Shown: piece by piece, positions 34,205 to 47,158 of the stretch
Layout: the number at the start of each line of letters is the position of its first letter
Numbering within the stretch: the first letter of the stretch is position 1
NCBI GenBank assembly: GCA_949775045.1
Contig: OX459110.1
Coordinates: 1,850,001-1,914,000 of the forward strand
DNA length: 64,000 nt
Source of the DNA: Metridium senile
Taxonomy: Eukaryota > Cnidaria > Anthozoa > Actiniaria > Metridiidae
Direction of reading: 5' to 3'
Program-made: the position numbers and the translations under genes
The notes under the pieces: generated by a model
Told to the model about the DNA's origin: nothing
The model's database searches: none
Seen by the model: only the letters and a program-made list of their open reading frames with translations

Positions 34205-34605
34205 GATAGGTTTACAACAATTCCCATGAAGGTTGTCTAAAGTGATAGGAGTCATTACAAGATGGAAAGGAATATTTTATAGCCATATACCAATTTCAAA
34301 AAGGTTGTCCAAAGGCGATAGGTCATTCAAAGACGGAAAGGAATATTATATAGGCATATACCAATTTCGAAAAGGTTGTCCAAGGCGATAGGTCATTCCA
34401 AGATTGAAAGGAATTATAGTAATACACCTATTTCAAAAAGGTTGTCCAAGGCGATAGGTCATTCCAAGATTGAAAGGAATTATAGTAATACACCTATTTC
34501 AAAAAGGTTGTCCAAGGCGATAGGTCATTCCAAGATGGAAAGGAATTATAGGCATACACCCATTTCAAAAAGGTTGTCCAATGTAATAAGTCATGCACGT
34601 ACCTA
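34205..34605 (+). repeat. Satellite D array 2 (about 6 copies, opposite orientation)
   Basis: Same 66-bp unit, with GGTTGTCCAAGGCGATAGG and CATTCCAAGATGGAAAGG on the plus strand. The first two units carry indels. Confidence 0.9.
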
Positions 34606-34811
34606 TTTGTTTTATATATATTACTTATAATACAAGCGTGATTTAAACAATGCATTTGTGATGTAATGAGCTCCCATAATTCCTAGCGGTCTCAGTTCAC
34701 CCATTTTCAGTCGAAAGGCTAATGCTCGAAACACCGTTAAGTCGAGTTTAAGTTCAAACTTTTGTCTCTGTGTCATTTCGAGAGAAGTTAAATAAAATAG
34801 GTATAAATTAA

Positions 34812-36105
34812 ATGGAAACTAGCGAGTAAACTAGTATAGGCTGCGTCGGTGTTTGATATAAACGATAGGTAATAGAATGAAATTTGTAACACCGTAAAAA
34901 AATAGATTTAGAAACTAGCGAGTAAACTAGTATAGGCTGCGTCGGTGTTTGATATAAACGATAGGTAATAGAATGAAATTTGTAACACCGTAAAAAATAG
35001 AAATAGAAACTAGCGAGTAAACTAGTATAGGCTGCGTCGTTGTTTGATAGAAACGATAGGTAATAGAATGAAATTTGTAACACCGTAAAAAATAGAAATA
35101 GAAACTAGCGAGTAAACTAGTATAGGCTGCGTCGGTGTTTGATATAAACGATAGGTAATAGAATGAAATTTGTAACACCGTAAAAAATAGAAATAGAAAC
35201 TAGCGAGTAAACTAGTATAGGCTGCGTCGGTGTTTGATATAAACGATAGGTAATAGAATGAAATTTGTAACACCGTAAAAAATAGAAATAGAAACTAGCG
35301 AGTAAACTAGTATAGGCTGCGTCGGTGTTTGATATAAACGATAGGTAATAGAATGAAATTTGTAACACCGTAAAAAAAATAGAAATAGAAACTAGCGAGT
35401 AAACTAGTATAGGCTGCGTCGGTGTTTGATAGAAACGATAGGTAATAGAATGAAATTTGTAACACCGTAAAAAAATAGAAATAGAAACTAGCGAGTAAAC
35501 TAGTATAGGCTGCGTCGGTGTTTGATAGAAACGATAGGTAATAGAATGAAATTTGTAACACCGTAAAAAATAGAAATAGAAACTAGCGAGTAAACTAGTA
35601 TAGGCTGCGTCGGTGTTTGATAGAAACGATAGGTAATAGAATGAAATTTGTAACACCGTAAAAAATAGAAATAGAAACTAGCGAGTAAACTAGTATAGGC
35701 TGCGTCGGTGTTTGATATAAACGATAGGTAATAGAATGAAATTTGTAACACCGTAAAAAAATAGATTTAGAAACTAGCGAGTAAACTAGTATAGGCTGCG
35801 TCGGTGTTTGATATAAACGATAGGTAATAGAATGAAATTTGTAACACCGTAAAAAATAGAAATAGAAACTAGCGAGTAAACTAGTATAGGCTGCGTCGGT
35901 GTTTGATATAAACGATAGGTAATAGAATGAAATTTGTAACACCGTAAAAAATAGAAATAGAAACTATAGCGAGTAAACTAGTATAGGCTGCGTCGTTGTT
36001 TGATAGAAACGATAGGTAATAGAATGAAATTTGTATAACACGGTAAAAGCTTTTAATGGAAACTAGCGAGTTAACTAGTATAGGCTGCGTCGGTGTTTGA
36101 TACAT
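34812..36105 (+). repeat. Satellite C array 2 (95-bp unit, about 13-14 copies)
   Basis: Very homogeneous head-to-tail array of AACTAGCGAGTAAACTAG, TATAGGCTGCGTCGGTG, TTTGATATAAACGATAGG, TAATAGAATGAAATTTG. Unit-length and 1-2 bp A-run variation shift the frames, so the long minus-strand frames are artefacts. The hammerhead-like half is absent from these units. Confidence 0.95.
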
Positions 36106-36114
36106 ACGGATAGG

Positions 36115-36365
36115 AAATCAGTTGAGCGTAGTGTTTACAAGTGTTGGTATTGTGATATTAATTTGCCAACTATATTCACAATTGATTTTAATTAATTTTC
36201 TTTGTTCTAATAACAATGGTTGGTTGGCGAAGCCATAACAAAATACGTCACTGTATGTCCACCTATAGGTGAGCGTAGTGTTTACAAGTCTTGGTATTGT
36301 GATACTAATTTGTCAACCATTTCCACAATAGATTTTAATGAATTTTCTTTGTTTTCTGTTTATAT
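36115..36365 (+). repeat. Direct repeat of about 90 bp
   Basis: GAGCGTAGTGTTTACAAGT, CTTGGTATTGTGATA and AATTTTCTTTGTT occur at 36124-36215 and again at 36271-36355. Confidence 0.75.
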
Positions 36366-36367
36366 AA

Positions 36368-36475
36368 AAGTAAGTTGTCCCTGCTGAGCCTGGATAACTC
36401 TATTGTTTTGTATTCCCCGGGGGACTCAAAACAATATAGTTATCCTGGCTAGCAGGGACAACTCGCCTTAATATA
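36368..36475. repeat. Large hairpin (GTTGTCCCTGCT stem)
   Basis: GTTGTCCCTGCTGAGCCTGG, ATAACTCTATTGTTTTG pair with CAAAACAATATAGTTATCC, TGGCTAGCAGGGACAAC around CCCCGGGGG. It resembles the left hairpins of the composite foldback elements but lacks their other parts. Confidence 0.7.
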
Positions 36476-37250
36476 AACAGCCCCTAAAGCTCAAAACGTC
36501 AGTAAAACCAAAATAGGTGTGTATGTTACGAAAATAACTGATATATCTATATCCAACGCAGACTTCCCGTCGTCGATAAGAATCGCCACTTCGAGTTTAA
36601 TGATTTGTTTTTGCTCTTAAGCTATCATAACACTGAGATTTAATAGTTGTTTTGCTAAGTGGTTTGAAGTGCTTGTTTTTCTAGGGGATATGTATATTTA
36701 AACAACCAGACAATCTCAATGATGTTATTTCCTTTACAGTCATATTATTGCCATACGCACTATGCTAAAAGTAACCTGGAGGGGCTTTCTTTTATAGAGA
36801 ATAATACGAGTCGCGACACTTTACCAAACAAATAAAACACATACAAAATAGCCCTCGAAACTGATCAACTAGTAGCGACTAACGATCCCAGACACCCTTG
36901 CGTACTTCACTTGTCCCAGGCCCCAGACTCGATAGGAAAGTAGCATGAGTTGTCAACGTTTAATGGGCGTTTTAATGGGTTTTCCTTTTCTTAAAAGTGT
37001 GCTTAATATATGTAATTAAACTTTAACGCAATATTAATGTTGACATTGAAAAACAAATGCTAAAAGATTTTATCAAAATATCCAACATAATGATTTTAAA
37101 AATACCTATTTGTTATTTAATTTCTTCTCATGTTAACTTCTTTATTGCTTTTGCTATACTGATTATAAATAATTCCTTAAAATGTATATTTTAACGTGAT
37201 TCAAAGTGAAAAGTGTTTCAATTTTTGTAGTAAAATAAATAGAATTGTAG
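36476..37250. other. No gene recognised
   Basis: A+T-rich DNA; nothing supported. Confidence 0.6.
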
Positions 37251-37254
37251 AACA

Positions 37255-37500
37255 AAGGAGGTAAATAAGAAAGTAAATAAGAAAGTAAGTAAGTAAGTAA
37301 GCAAGTAAGTAAGCAAGTATATTAAGAAAGCAAATAAACTGAAAGGAAATAAGTAAGTTAAGTAAGCAAGTAAGTAAGTAAGCAAGTTAAGTGAGCAAGT
37401 AAGTAAGTAGGTAAGTAAGGAAGCAAGTAAGTAAGACTTCAGTAAGCTAACATGTAAGTAAGCAAGTAAGAATAAGCAAGTAAGCAAGCAAACTGAGTCA
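37255..37500. repeat. (AAGT)n tetranucleotide microsatellite
   Basis: AAGTAAGTAAGC-type repeats with interruptions. 37500-37880 beyond it shows no gene. Confidence 0.9.
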
Positions 37501-37879
37501 GTAATTATATATAAATAAGTAGAGAAGTAAGAAAGTAAGAGGTAAAGTTAGTACTTTTGCAATTGTCTTTTAAGGAAATACTCTTCAACCTTTATGCCTT
37601 CTTAACGTCAATTCAATCATATTGGCCATTTTGGTAGTTTGAATTATTAAAAGTGAAATTGCCAACTTAAGCCCTTCAATGTTTCACATTAATGTCTCTT
37701 TTAATGAGCTTAATTTCTGTAATTGAAATATTAATATCCAACAGATAAATTAAGTGGCAATTTTTCTTTTTAATTTCCTGCTTTTTGTTGTTAAATACTT
37801 TTTATGCTACCTATTAATAGTCTCTTGATATTGAATCAACTTGATGTATAAAAGGGTAAGCGCACGCGTCTGAAACTTC

Positions 37880-39435
37880 ACTGAGTAACACAGTCTTTTA
37901 TACGGTGTATAAGTTACCATTTTTACTCCGACGAAGGATTAACGTCCTAAACGTCAGTAAGTAACACTCTCTTTTATAAGGTGTATAAGTTACCATTTTT
38001 ACTCTGATAAAGGATTGACGTCCTAAACGTCAGTAAGTAACACTCTTTTATATCGTTATAAGTTACCATTTTTACTCTGATAAAGGATTGACGTCTTAAA
38101 CGTCAGTAAGTAACACTCTTTTATATCGTTAAAAGTTACCATTTTTACTCCGAGAAGGGATTAACGTCCTAAACGTCAGTAAGTAATACTCTCTTTTATA
38201 CGGTGTAGTACCATTTTAACTCTGATAAAGGATTGACGTCCTAAATGTCAGTAAGTAGCACTCTCTATACGGTGTAAGAAGAATAAGTTACCATTTTAAC
38301 TCCGACGAAGGACTTACGACCCCAAACGTTAGTAAGCTACACTATTTTATATCGTTATAAGTTACCATTTTAACTCCGACGAAGGATTAACGTTCTAAAC
38401 GTCAGTAAGTAACACTCTTTTATACGGTGTATAAGTTACCATTTTTACTCCGACGAAGGATTAACGTCCTAAACGTCAGTAAGTAACACTCTTTTATAAG
38501 GTGTATAAGTTACCATTTTTACTCCGACAAAGGATTAACGTCCTAAACGTCAGTAAGTAACACTCTCTTTTATACGGTGCATAAGTTACCATTTTTACTC
38601 CGACGAAGGATTAACGTTCTAAACTTCAGTAAGTAATACTCTCTTTTATACGATGTATAAGTTACCATTTTTACTCCGACGAAGGATTAACGTCCTAAAC
38701 GTCAGTAAGTAACACTCTCTTTTATAAGGTGTATAAGTTACCATTTTTACTCTGATAAAGGATTGACGTCCTAAACGTCAGTAAGTAACACTCTTTTATA
38801 TCGTTATAAGTTACCATTTTTACTCTGATAAAGGATTGACGTCTTAAACGTCAGTAAGTAACACTCTTTTATATCGTTAAAAGTTACCATTTTTACTCCG
38901 AGAAGGGATTAACGTCCTAAACGTCAGTAAGTAATACTCTCTTTTATACGGTGTAGTACCGTTTTAACTCTGATAAAGGATTGACGTCCTAAACGTCAGT
39001 AAGTAGCACTCTCTATACGGTGTAAGAAGAATAAGTTACCATTTTAACTCCGACGAAGGACTTACGACCCAAACGTCAGTAAGCTACACTATTTTATATC
39101 GTTATAAGTTACCATTTTAACTCCGACGAAGGATTAACGTCCTAAACGCCAGTAAGTAACACTCTATATACGGTGTATAAGTTACCATTTTTACTCAGCT
39201 GACGAAGGATAAACGTCCTAAACGTCAGTAAGTAACACTCTTTTATACGGTGTATAAGTTACCATTTTTACTCCGACGAAGGACCATGTTACGTCCTAAA
39301 CGTCAATAAGTAAAATACTCTCATATACTCTTATATACGGTGTATTAGTTACCATTTTTACTCCGACGGATGATCAACGTCCTAAACGTCAGTAAGTAAC
39401 ACTCTTTTATACTGTGTATAAATGTTACCATTTGT
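37880..39435 (+). repeat. Satellite B array 4 (about 21 copies, 748-bp higher-order repeat)
   Basis: A distinctive variant run (GGTGTAGTACC, then GTGTAAGAAGAATAAG, then GACTTACGACC) starting at 38202 recurs at 38950, so a block of about ten monomers has been duplicated. Confidence 0.95.
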
Positions 39436-40147
39436 TTTACTCCCACAATGATATGAATTTTAAAACGCGCGAATCGTTATATCCTGAAAAACAAACTTTC
39501 GTAACCAAAATTATCATTGTTATTTTTTAGTTACTGCTTTTAGTTTAATTTATATTTGCTTATTTTTCCCCCCTTATATACTGACTATAGCCTATACTAG
39601 TTTACTCGCTATAGTTTCCATTTATATTTTCTCCTTATAATTAAACCCGGAATTTAAGTACGAATGTTGAAAAGAATTCTCATTAATTACTTTGCTTTTG
39701 TGGTCATTTTGACACAGAAAGTTCATAATGTCTACTCATAGTTAACAATCAATCCCTAAACGATAATGCGACCACCCTAGTTGAACGATAACAGTGGCAT
39801 TAGTTTTGACAGAATTAGGAGCCAACCAGCCAACCGCCCACCTATCTAAAACCACAATATTTATCAAAATTTTGTATTTTTCTCTGTTTTTACTGTCCAA
39901 ACTTCTGGTTGAACAATCTTGTTTAAAAGTCAGCTACTTCCTGCCTTTTAATAGTCGCCTCCCACACACTCTTTCAAAACACTTTGTGTTTTCGTTCCTT
40001 TAGACTGCGTGGAACATTACCGTCGTCTCGACACTGTTTGTAGCATTTTGACGAAGAAGGACGTGAATTTTTACATCTGAGAGTCTTGGATCCGATCAAA
40101 AGGTATGGAGAAAAGTTAATATATTAATTATATATAATTTAAAGTAT
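39436..40147. other. No supported gene; one exon-like stretch
   Basis: Near 39995-40104 a good acceptor (GTTTTCGTTCCTTTAG) is followed by about 100 bp ending in a possible donor (AAAAGGTATGG). One frame has two Cys ten residues apart, but no A-chain exon follows, so I do not call a gene. Confidence 0.2.
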
Positions 40148-40290
40148 AAATGGAAACTAGCGAGTAAACTAGTATAGGCTGCGTCGGTGTTTGATATAAA
40201 TGATAGGTAATAGAATGAAATTTGTAACACCGTAAAAAATGTTGACTTAACTTCGTTTCGAGCTTTAGCCCTTCGTCGGAGTATATATAT
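40148..40290 (+). repeat. Satellite C single copy
   Basis: ACTAGCGAGTAAACTAG to CTTTAGCCCTTCGTCGGAG: one unit with the hammerhead-like half still attached. The GAAACGTC segment is damaged (TTCGTTTCGAGC). Confidence 0.85.
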
Positions 40291-40328
40291 AAGTTACCAT
40301 TAATTTACAGTATTTTCTAAGGTATAGT

Positions 40329-40539
40329 TTACAGCGCCACGCGCAAAAATATGACCACATTTAATGTATTCGCATACTTCTATGCGAGGAGTTTGTACTT
40401 TAAACAGACACATTTAATGTGAAGTTGTCTGATTTTACTCAATAAGGCGTGTAAAAACTCGTTTCGCAGCATAAAGTCCGTGGATAGAATTATGCGAATA
40501 TATTAAAAGTGGTCATACTTTTTCGCGTCGCGCTGTAAG
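40329..40539. mobile_element. Inverted-repeat element (TTACAGCGC ends)
   Basis: TTACAGCGCCACGCG / CGCGTCGCGCTGTAA at the ends, with TATGACCACATTTAATG / ATTAAAAGTGGTCATA further in. MITE-like. Confidence 0.75.
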
Positions 40540-40754
40540 TAGGAAAGAGAAGTTATATATATATATATTTTATCTATATTTTTAGGGTTTGTTTATGTTT
40601 TGTGTTTTTTTTAAATTCTATTTTAGTTTTTTTGTTGTTATTGTTGTTTAGGTCACGTAGAATAGGAGAAAAATTCACTCATATAATATGATTTTATTAG
40701 TATGAAAAGGATGATTTGTTTAATGAATGCATGATTTTCGAACCTCGATCGCCT

Positions 40755-41515
40755 TTCCGTCTTGGAATGATCTGTCGCCTTGGACAACCTTTTGAAATAG
40801 GTGTATGCCTATAATTCCTTTCTGTCTTGGAATAACCTATCGCCTTGGACAACCTTTTTCAAATAGGTGTATGCCTATAATTCCTTTCCGTCTTGTAATC
40901 ACCTATCGTCTTGGACAACCTTTTTCAAATAGGTGTATGCCTATAATTCCTTTCCGTCTTGGAATGACCTATCGCCTTGGACAACCTTTTTGAAATAGGC
41001 GTATGCCTATAATTCCTTTCTGTCTTGGAATGACCTATCGCCTTGTACAACCTTTTTGAAAACGGTGTATGCCTATAATTCCTTTCCGTCTTGGAATCAC
41101 CTATCGCCTTGTACAACCTTTTTGAAATAGGTGTATGCCTATAATTCCTTTCCTTCTTGGAATGACCTATCGCCTTGTACAACCTTTTTGAAAACGGTGT
41201 ATGCCTATAATTCCTTTCCGTCTTGGAATCACCTATCGCCTTGTACAACCTTTTTGAAATAGGTGTATTACTATAATTCCTTTCCTTCTTGGAATGACCT
41301 ATCGCCTTGTACAACCTTTTTGAAAACGGTGTATGCCTATAATTCCTTTCCGTCTTGGAATCACCTATCGCCTTGGACAACCTTTTTGAAATAGGTGTAT
41401 GCCTATAATTCCTTTCCGTCTTGTAATCATGACCTATTGCCTTGGACAACCTTTTTGAAAATAGTTGTATGCCTATCATTCCTTTCCTTCTTGACAACCT
41501 TTATTGAAATGGTTG
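40755..41515 (-). repeat. Satellite D array 3 (about 11 copies)
   Basis: Two subtypes alternate (GTGTATG with GAAATAG, and GAAAACGG with TTGTACAACC), giving a dimeric higher-order repeat of 132 bp between about 41000 and 41400. Confidence 0.9.
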
Positions 41516-41519
41516 TATC

Positions 41520-41749
41520 CCGTCAGCTGTAGCGTGGGCTGTGAGTGACGTAGATAGCCTATACAGGTACTGCATGCTTATTCCTCTCCCAGGGTGGTCC
41601 GTCCATTCAACTGATAATAATACGTTCGCTACGTGTACTCTCAATACTACGGCTTCTTCGAGTGCGGCCGTTCTAACAGAACTTTAACCTCCAAATGAGA
41701 ACCTTGATAAACGTTTATAATCATTCCAGTTACGTACAAGGATTTTTAG
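41520..41749 (+). other. Exon-like segment with strong donor (speculative 5' UTR exon)
   Basis: Balanced base composition between satellite D and A+T-rich DNA, ending TTTTTAGGTAAGTTTC (donor GT at 41750). It has no long frame. It could be the non-coding first exon required by insulin-like gene 2, 6.7 kb downstream; there is no direct evidence. Confidence 0.2.
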
Positions 41750-41754
41750 GTAAG

Positions 41755-43450
41755 TTTCATTTCATGTTTTTTTTTTTTTACAATTTTGACGTTACGATTT
41801 TTAATTCAGGACGATGATCAAGTGTTCGAGAATTTTTGATCGCTATTATATTAGGAATTTGTAGGAAAGTTTCATTTTGTGTCTTTTTTTTACTATTTAA
41901 ATTATATGAAAGGAATTCTTTTTGAGATCTATACGATGATCAAGTGTTCGAGAATCTTTGATCGCTATTACTGAGGAATTTGTTGAAAGTTTCATTTTGT
42001 GTGTGTTTTGTTTTACTATTTTAATTATATGAAATGAATTCTTTTTGAAATCATATACGATGATCAAGTGTTCGAGAATCTTTGAACGGAAGGCATGATT
42101 GTATGTATTGTATCCTGTGTGCTGTAATTCTTTGTGCTTTATTCTTTAGAAATAGTGATAATGGTTATTGTTTGTGATTTCGTACTGAGTATAACCTAGT
42201 TTCAGTGTGTTCAAATATAACTAGAATATCATTTACGTTGGCTATATAATATTGTTTATATGATTATATAGTATATCTTAGTTTCAATGTCAGTGTTCCA
42301 ATAGAACTAGAATGTCATTTACGTTGGTAATATAAAATTGTTGATGATTTTGTATAGTATATGTTATAGTTTCAATGTTTTCAAATATAACTAGGATATA
42401 ATTTAAGTTGGTCAAGAGTCTACTGGGATTGAGGCTATATATATGAATATTGATTTTGAATTGCGATCCAAAATTAAAAATGAAATAAATAACATTATCG
42501 ATATATTTTAGCTTCTTTTTCTCCATTTTGTGGAATTGGGTTGTAACATATGTTTTTGTGAAATATATTAAATTCGAAGTTGATCAACTGTCTGGTGTTA
42601 CCTTATTTAGACTAATCAGCTGATCCAGTTAAAATTGACTTTTATCATTAACCGTAATTTAATTAATTCGTTGGAGTTTTCATTTGGTAAGCTGAAAAGT
42701 ATTCATCAATATAGGAAATAAATTGTAATGAGAATAATTACGTTGATCAAGTGTTCGAAAATGTTTCATATTGGGTAAATAGATTGTCCCCATTTAGTAT
42801 TTGGGAAGCTGAAATGTATTCATTAATATAGGAAATAGATTGATGAGCATAATTACGTTGATCAAGTGTTCGAAAATGTTTCATCTTGGGTAAATAGACT
42901 TTCCCCATTTAGCGTTTCTTTGAAAGTTCCTTAAGGTTAATTGAGTTGCATTGAAATCAATTAGCATTCAGGAATGCTTATACGATCAGGTGTTCGAAAA
43001 TGAAATGAATATTAGTACTTTGATCATGTGAAATTAATTCTTAATTTGATCGAGCTAGTGTTCCAGAAGGTTTCTTTTCGTTAAATTCATACTTCCGCAA
43101 TAATTACTCTTTACCGTTATTTATACCGGGTATTTAGAGCTTTTATTTAATTAGTGTTAATTAATTTCAAAATGACAAGAATTGAGTTGAACTGAACTGA
43201 ACTGAAATAAATCATATATTCGTAAATGAAAATGCCTACTTTGATCAAGTGTTCCAAAACGGATGGATATGACACGTGCCTTCTCTTTTTTTTTTGCATG
43301 TGCTCGACATGAAATGAAATGAATTCCTAATGAATTTTCATCAAGTCTTTGAAATGAACTCCCATTTTGTAAATAAAGTATAAATTATGATTTTCTAATC
43401 TGATCAAGTGTTGAAAAATATATTTTACTCCCACTCTGATCAGTTGTTCC
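41755..43450 (+). repeat. Decayed tandem array marked by GATCAAGTGTTCGA
   Basis: GATCAAGTGTTCGA-type motifs occur near 41817, 41938, 42059, 42754, 42862 and 42989, with weaker ones near 43057, 43233, 43402 and 43438, mostly 105-125 bp apart. Between them TTCATTTTGTGT, GGAATTCTTTTTGA and similar pieces recur. An old satellite, heavily diverged. Confidence 0.65.
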
Positions 43451-43635
43451 ACTGGGAATGTTTAATCAGAAGGACAACTATGTGTTCGTTATAAAAATTG
43501 GTAATTATATTATGAAACATCAGCATATCCTTTACCACAATCTTAATTATTTTCGTATTTTATACCATTTTTATTTCATTGAGTCGACTGATGTAGTCAA
43601 ATTTAACCGCGTTTTATCGTAATTTTTACTAATTG

Positions 43636-44650
43636 TTTCCATCCTCTGAAACATCGACCATACAATGTGGCCTTAACTGACATCGACGCAGTCCGCACTA
43701 GTTTTCCGCTAATAATTTGTTGTACATTTTTACTCCAATTGTTTCTTTAGAAACATCGACGCAGTCCACACTAGTATAATCGCTAGTTATCGTACATTTT
43801 TACTCAAATTGTTTCCTTAGAAACATCGACGCAGTCCACACTATCTTAACCGCTAGTTATCGTACATTTTTACTCAAATTGTTTCCTTAGAATAAACATC
43901 GACGCAGTCCACACTATCTTAACCGCTAGTTATCGTACATTTTTACTCCAGTTGTTTCTTTAGAAACATCGACGCAGTCCACACTAGTTTAACCGCTAGT
44001 CATCATACATTTTTAATCCAATTGTTTCAATAGAAATACAGAAGCAGTTAACCGCTTGTTATCTAGCATTTATACTAGTTATCCCGCTACTTATTGTAAA
44101 TTCCTACTCCAAACTTTACTTTAAAAAAAAAACGCAGTCCACACTAGTTTAACCGCTAGTTATCGTACATTTTTACTCGAATTGTTTCCTTAGAAACATT
44201 GACGCAGTCCACATTAGTTTAACCGCTAGTTATCATACCTTTTTAATCCAATTGTTTCAATAGAAATACAGAAGCAGTTAACCGCTTGTTATCTAGCATT
44301 TATACTAGTTATCCCGCTACTTATTGTAAATTCCTACTCCAAACTTTACTTTAGAAACATCGACGCAGTCCACACTAGTTTAACCGCTAGTTATCGTACA
44401 TTTTTACTCGAATTGTTTCCTTAGAAACATTGACGCAGTCCACATTAGTTTAACCGCTAGTTATCATACATTTTTAATACATTGTTTCAATAGAAACGCA
44501 GAGAGACGCAGTTATAACCGCTTGTTATCTAGCATTTATACTAGTTATATTTCCCCCGCTATTTATTGTAAATTCACACTCCAAACTATACTTTAGAAAC
44601 ATCGACGCAGTCCACACTAGCTTAACCGCTAGTTATTATCATAAAATCTA
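43636..44650 (-). repeat. Satellite A array 4 (about 14 copies, opposite orientation)
   Basis: Units read CGACGCAGTCCACACTAG, then TTAACCGCTAGTTATCG and TACATTTTTACTC. Within the array a block of about 240 bp (with TATACTAGTTATCCCGCTAC) is repeated three times, at about 44025, 44265 and 44480, so blocks of several monomers have been copied together. Confidence 0.9.
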
Positions 44651-44990
44651 CTACTGATTCAAAGCCAATTAGCTTCATAGCGCAAGAGTTAAGAGGGTAA
44701 TTGTCTTTCTCTCTAATTGTCTTTCTACGAGGCTCAAAAGAATATAGATAGTATACATTGAAAGCTACCGCTCTTTGTTGTGTCTACTTCATATCACCTG
44801 TAGACTAACGACGACGCACGCAGAGGATGTTTTGCCCGGGGGGGAGAGGGGGAGGGGAGAAAGGGGGGACTCCCTTTGTCCAAGTGGTAACCGGCGGTTG
44901 AACCTAATTGGACCTTATTTAAATGGTACGTCTTTCTATTGTAAACGTATTTTGTGCGTGGCAGATACTGGGGCCGGCTGTGCGAATGGT
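44651..44990. other. Spacer with a G-rich dispersed unit
   Basis: GGGGGAGAGGGGGAGGGG then ACTCCCTTTGTCCAAGTGG and ACCGGCGG. The same arrangement (G tract, ACTCTTTGTCCAAGTGCGG, GACCGGCGG) occurs at 48715-48775 in the ILP2 intron. Confidence 0.5.
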
Positions 44991-44994
44991 GAAA

Positions 44995-45120
44995 GTAGCG
45001 CTATCCACCGGATAAACCCTTATCCAGCGGATAAAATCTATAAAAATCCTATGCAGTGGATAACTTTTATCCGCGGATAAATTTATCCACCCTTCGTACA
45101 ACCGGACCCTGCATGGTCTG
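44995..45120. mobile_element. Palindromic MITE (CGCTATCCACCGGATAA type)
   Basis: Inverted pieces GCGCTATCCACCGGATAA, TTATCCAGCGGATAA against TTATCCGCGGATAAAT, TTATCCACCC. Widespread in anthozoan sequence to my memory; not checked. Confidence 0.65.
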
Positions 45121-45219
45121 CAGTGTGATGTGAGTGACAAAAGATGAGCATACATATGCCTAGGAATATGAGAAATATTATTTGTTTTATTTTTGTTTCT
45201 CTTTGGGAACCGAAGTACT

Positions 45220-45590
45220 TCTTTTGGCCTATCGCTTTGGACAACCTTTTTGAAATAGATGTATGCCTATAATTCCTTTCCATCTCGGAATGACCTATCA
45301 CCTTGGACAACCTTTTTGAAATAGGTGTATGCCTATAATTCCTTTCCGTCTTGGAATGACCTATCGCCTTGGACAACCTTTTTGAAATAGGTGTATGCCT
45401 ATAATTCCTTTCCATCTCGGAATGACCTATCGCCTTGGACAACCTTTTTGATATAGTTGTATGCCTATAATTCCTTTCCATCTTGGAATGACCAATCGCT
45501 TTGGACAACCTTTTTGAAATAGATGTATGCCTTTGTTCCTTTCCATCTTGGAATGATCAATAGCTTTGGACAATCTTTTTAAAATAGTCG
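45220..45590 (-). repeat. Satellite D array 4 (about 5-6 copies)
   Basis: Same 66-bp unit as at 40755-41515; the outer units are the most diverged. Confidence 0.9.
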
Positions 45591-45829
45591 CCGTATATTT
45601 TAGTACGAAAACCTATTTCATTATGCCTATACTGTAAGATCGATATTATCAGGCCTAGTGGTCTTATGGACGAGATCTCTTTCAGACATCTAAAACGGAA
45701 CGGTCCGTTATCTGTCAGAACCAAGACATGTTTCAACGCAACGCTCTGCTTTTAATCAACTCAATATTAAATTTGATAATATTCAATCTAATTTTGATAC
45801 ATGAATAACGCTCGAATGCGTTGTCTAGA

Positions 45830-46640
45830 TCTAATTAACCATATGTACGGACCAACCGCTATTTAATTAAGGTGTACTTGGCATCCACATGGCTTACAAT
45901 CATGAGGGGTTAGTTTGTAATGTAATGTTTGCTTATATAGCGCATTTTACATCGTCTCAATGCGCTTTACAATAAACGATATGTACGGACCGCTATTTAA
46001 GGTGCACACTGCAGCCACGCGGCGTTTTACAATCATGAAGGGTTAGCATGTAATGTAATGTGTGCTTATATATAGCGAATTTCACATCTTCTCAATGCGC
46101 GCTTCACTAGTACTATTAATCATTTGTACGCGGACCGCTATTTTAAATAAAGGCGCCCACTAGCTGTAGCCACGTGGCTTACAATCATGATGGGTTAGTA
46201 TATTATGTAATGTGTGCTTATATAACGCATTTCACATTGTCTCGCAATGCGCTTTAAGTCGCGTTTATGGGCTCAACAATATTGGTCCTACATATTCGGC
46301 CCGTTTATACATCCTGTTGGATGATGTTGGTAATTCGTCTGAGCGCCCCAATTTAACATCATCCAACATCGATCGTCCAACAATATATTGGTCCAACATG
46401 TTGGGCCCGCTTAAACGGGGCTTATCGATATATAAACTATGTATGTACGGACCGCTATTAATCATTTATAAGGCGCACTCTGCAGCCACGTGGCTTACAA
46501 TCATGAGGAGTTAGTATGTAATGTAATGATATGTGTGCTTATATAGCCCCTGATTTCGTTTTTCGCAATGCGCTTTACAATTTATCATAGATACGGACCA
46601 CTATCATTAAGATGCACTTTGGTGCCACGTGGCTCAGTAT
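45830..46640 (-). repeat. Array of SINE-tail-like units, about 5 copies, with inserted palindrome
   Basis: Units contain CATTTCACAT, CTCAATGCGCTTTAC, TGTACGGACCGCTATT, GCAGCCACGTGGCTTAC and AATCATGAGGGGTTAG, the reverse complement of 20830-21140. A foldback element (about 46265-46430: CAACAATATTGGTCCTACA against TTGGTCCAACATGTTGG) interrupts one unit. Confidence 0.8.
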
Positions 46641-47158
46641 GCGGAATTAGGTGTTAGTACATGTATAACTATGAGTCAATCACTTTGGGTTGCCAGGGTT
46701 TGTTACGTGATCAGTGGTTCTTTTATACATTTTTCTCCCGACAAAACAGTCCCTACTTTTACGCGAAAACTATACTTGATAATAAATAAATAATTTATTA
46801 TTTATATTGCGCGAGGTTTCATATATAGGAAGATGCTCATTACAGGTATTATAAAATTAATATGAAAATTACATGATATCATTAAAAGACCTTAAAACTG
46901 TTAAGTACAAATAGTAAGATAGAGTACAATATTTACATTTTTAAAAGGTTATAAGCCTGACACAATAAATAAATAAATAGCTAATGTTAACAAAAATATA
47001 TATGTCTATATAAAACTTTATATTTCTGAAACGCTTTCCTAAAATAATTTGTCTTTAAACTCCAAGAAAACAACTTTAGTTTTTGGCAGAGAGAGAGAGA
47101 ATGAAAACAGACGTTAGAGAGTGGAGATCGATGCCTACTTTTCAGTTCAGTTTAATAC
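46641..47158. other. No gene recognised
   Basis: A+T-rich with a short (AG)n tract at 47085-47100. Confidence 0.6.

Noticed and set aside
34808..36105. Repeated minus-strand frames MLQISFYYLSFISNTDAAYT
   Set aside because: Satellite C units; frame changes from unit to unit and there is no similarity to any protein I know.
39995..40104. Possible third insulin-like B-chain exon (two Cys ten residues apart after a good acceptor)
   Set aside because: No start codon with signal peptide joins it in frame, a stop comes soon after, and no A-chain exon follows.
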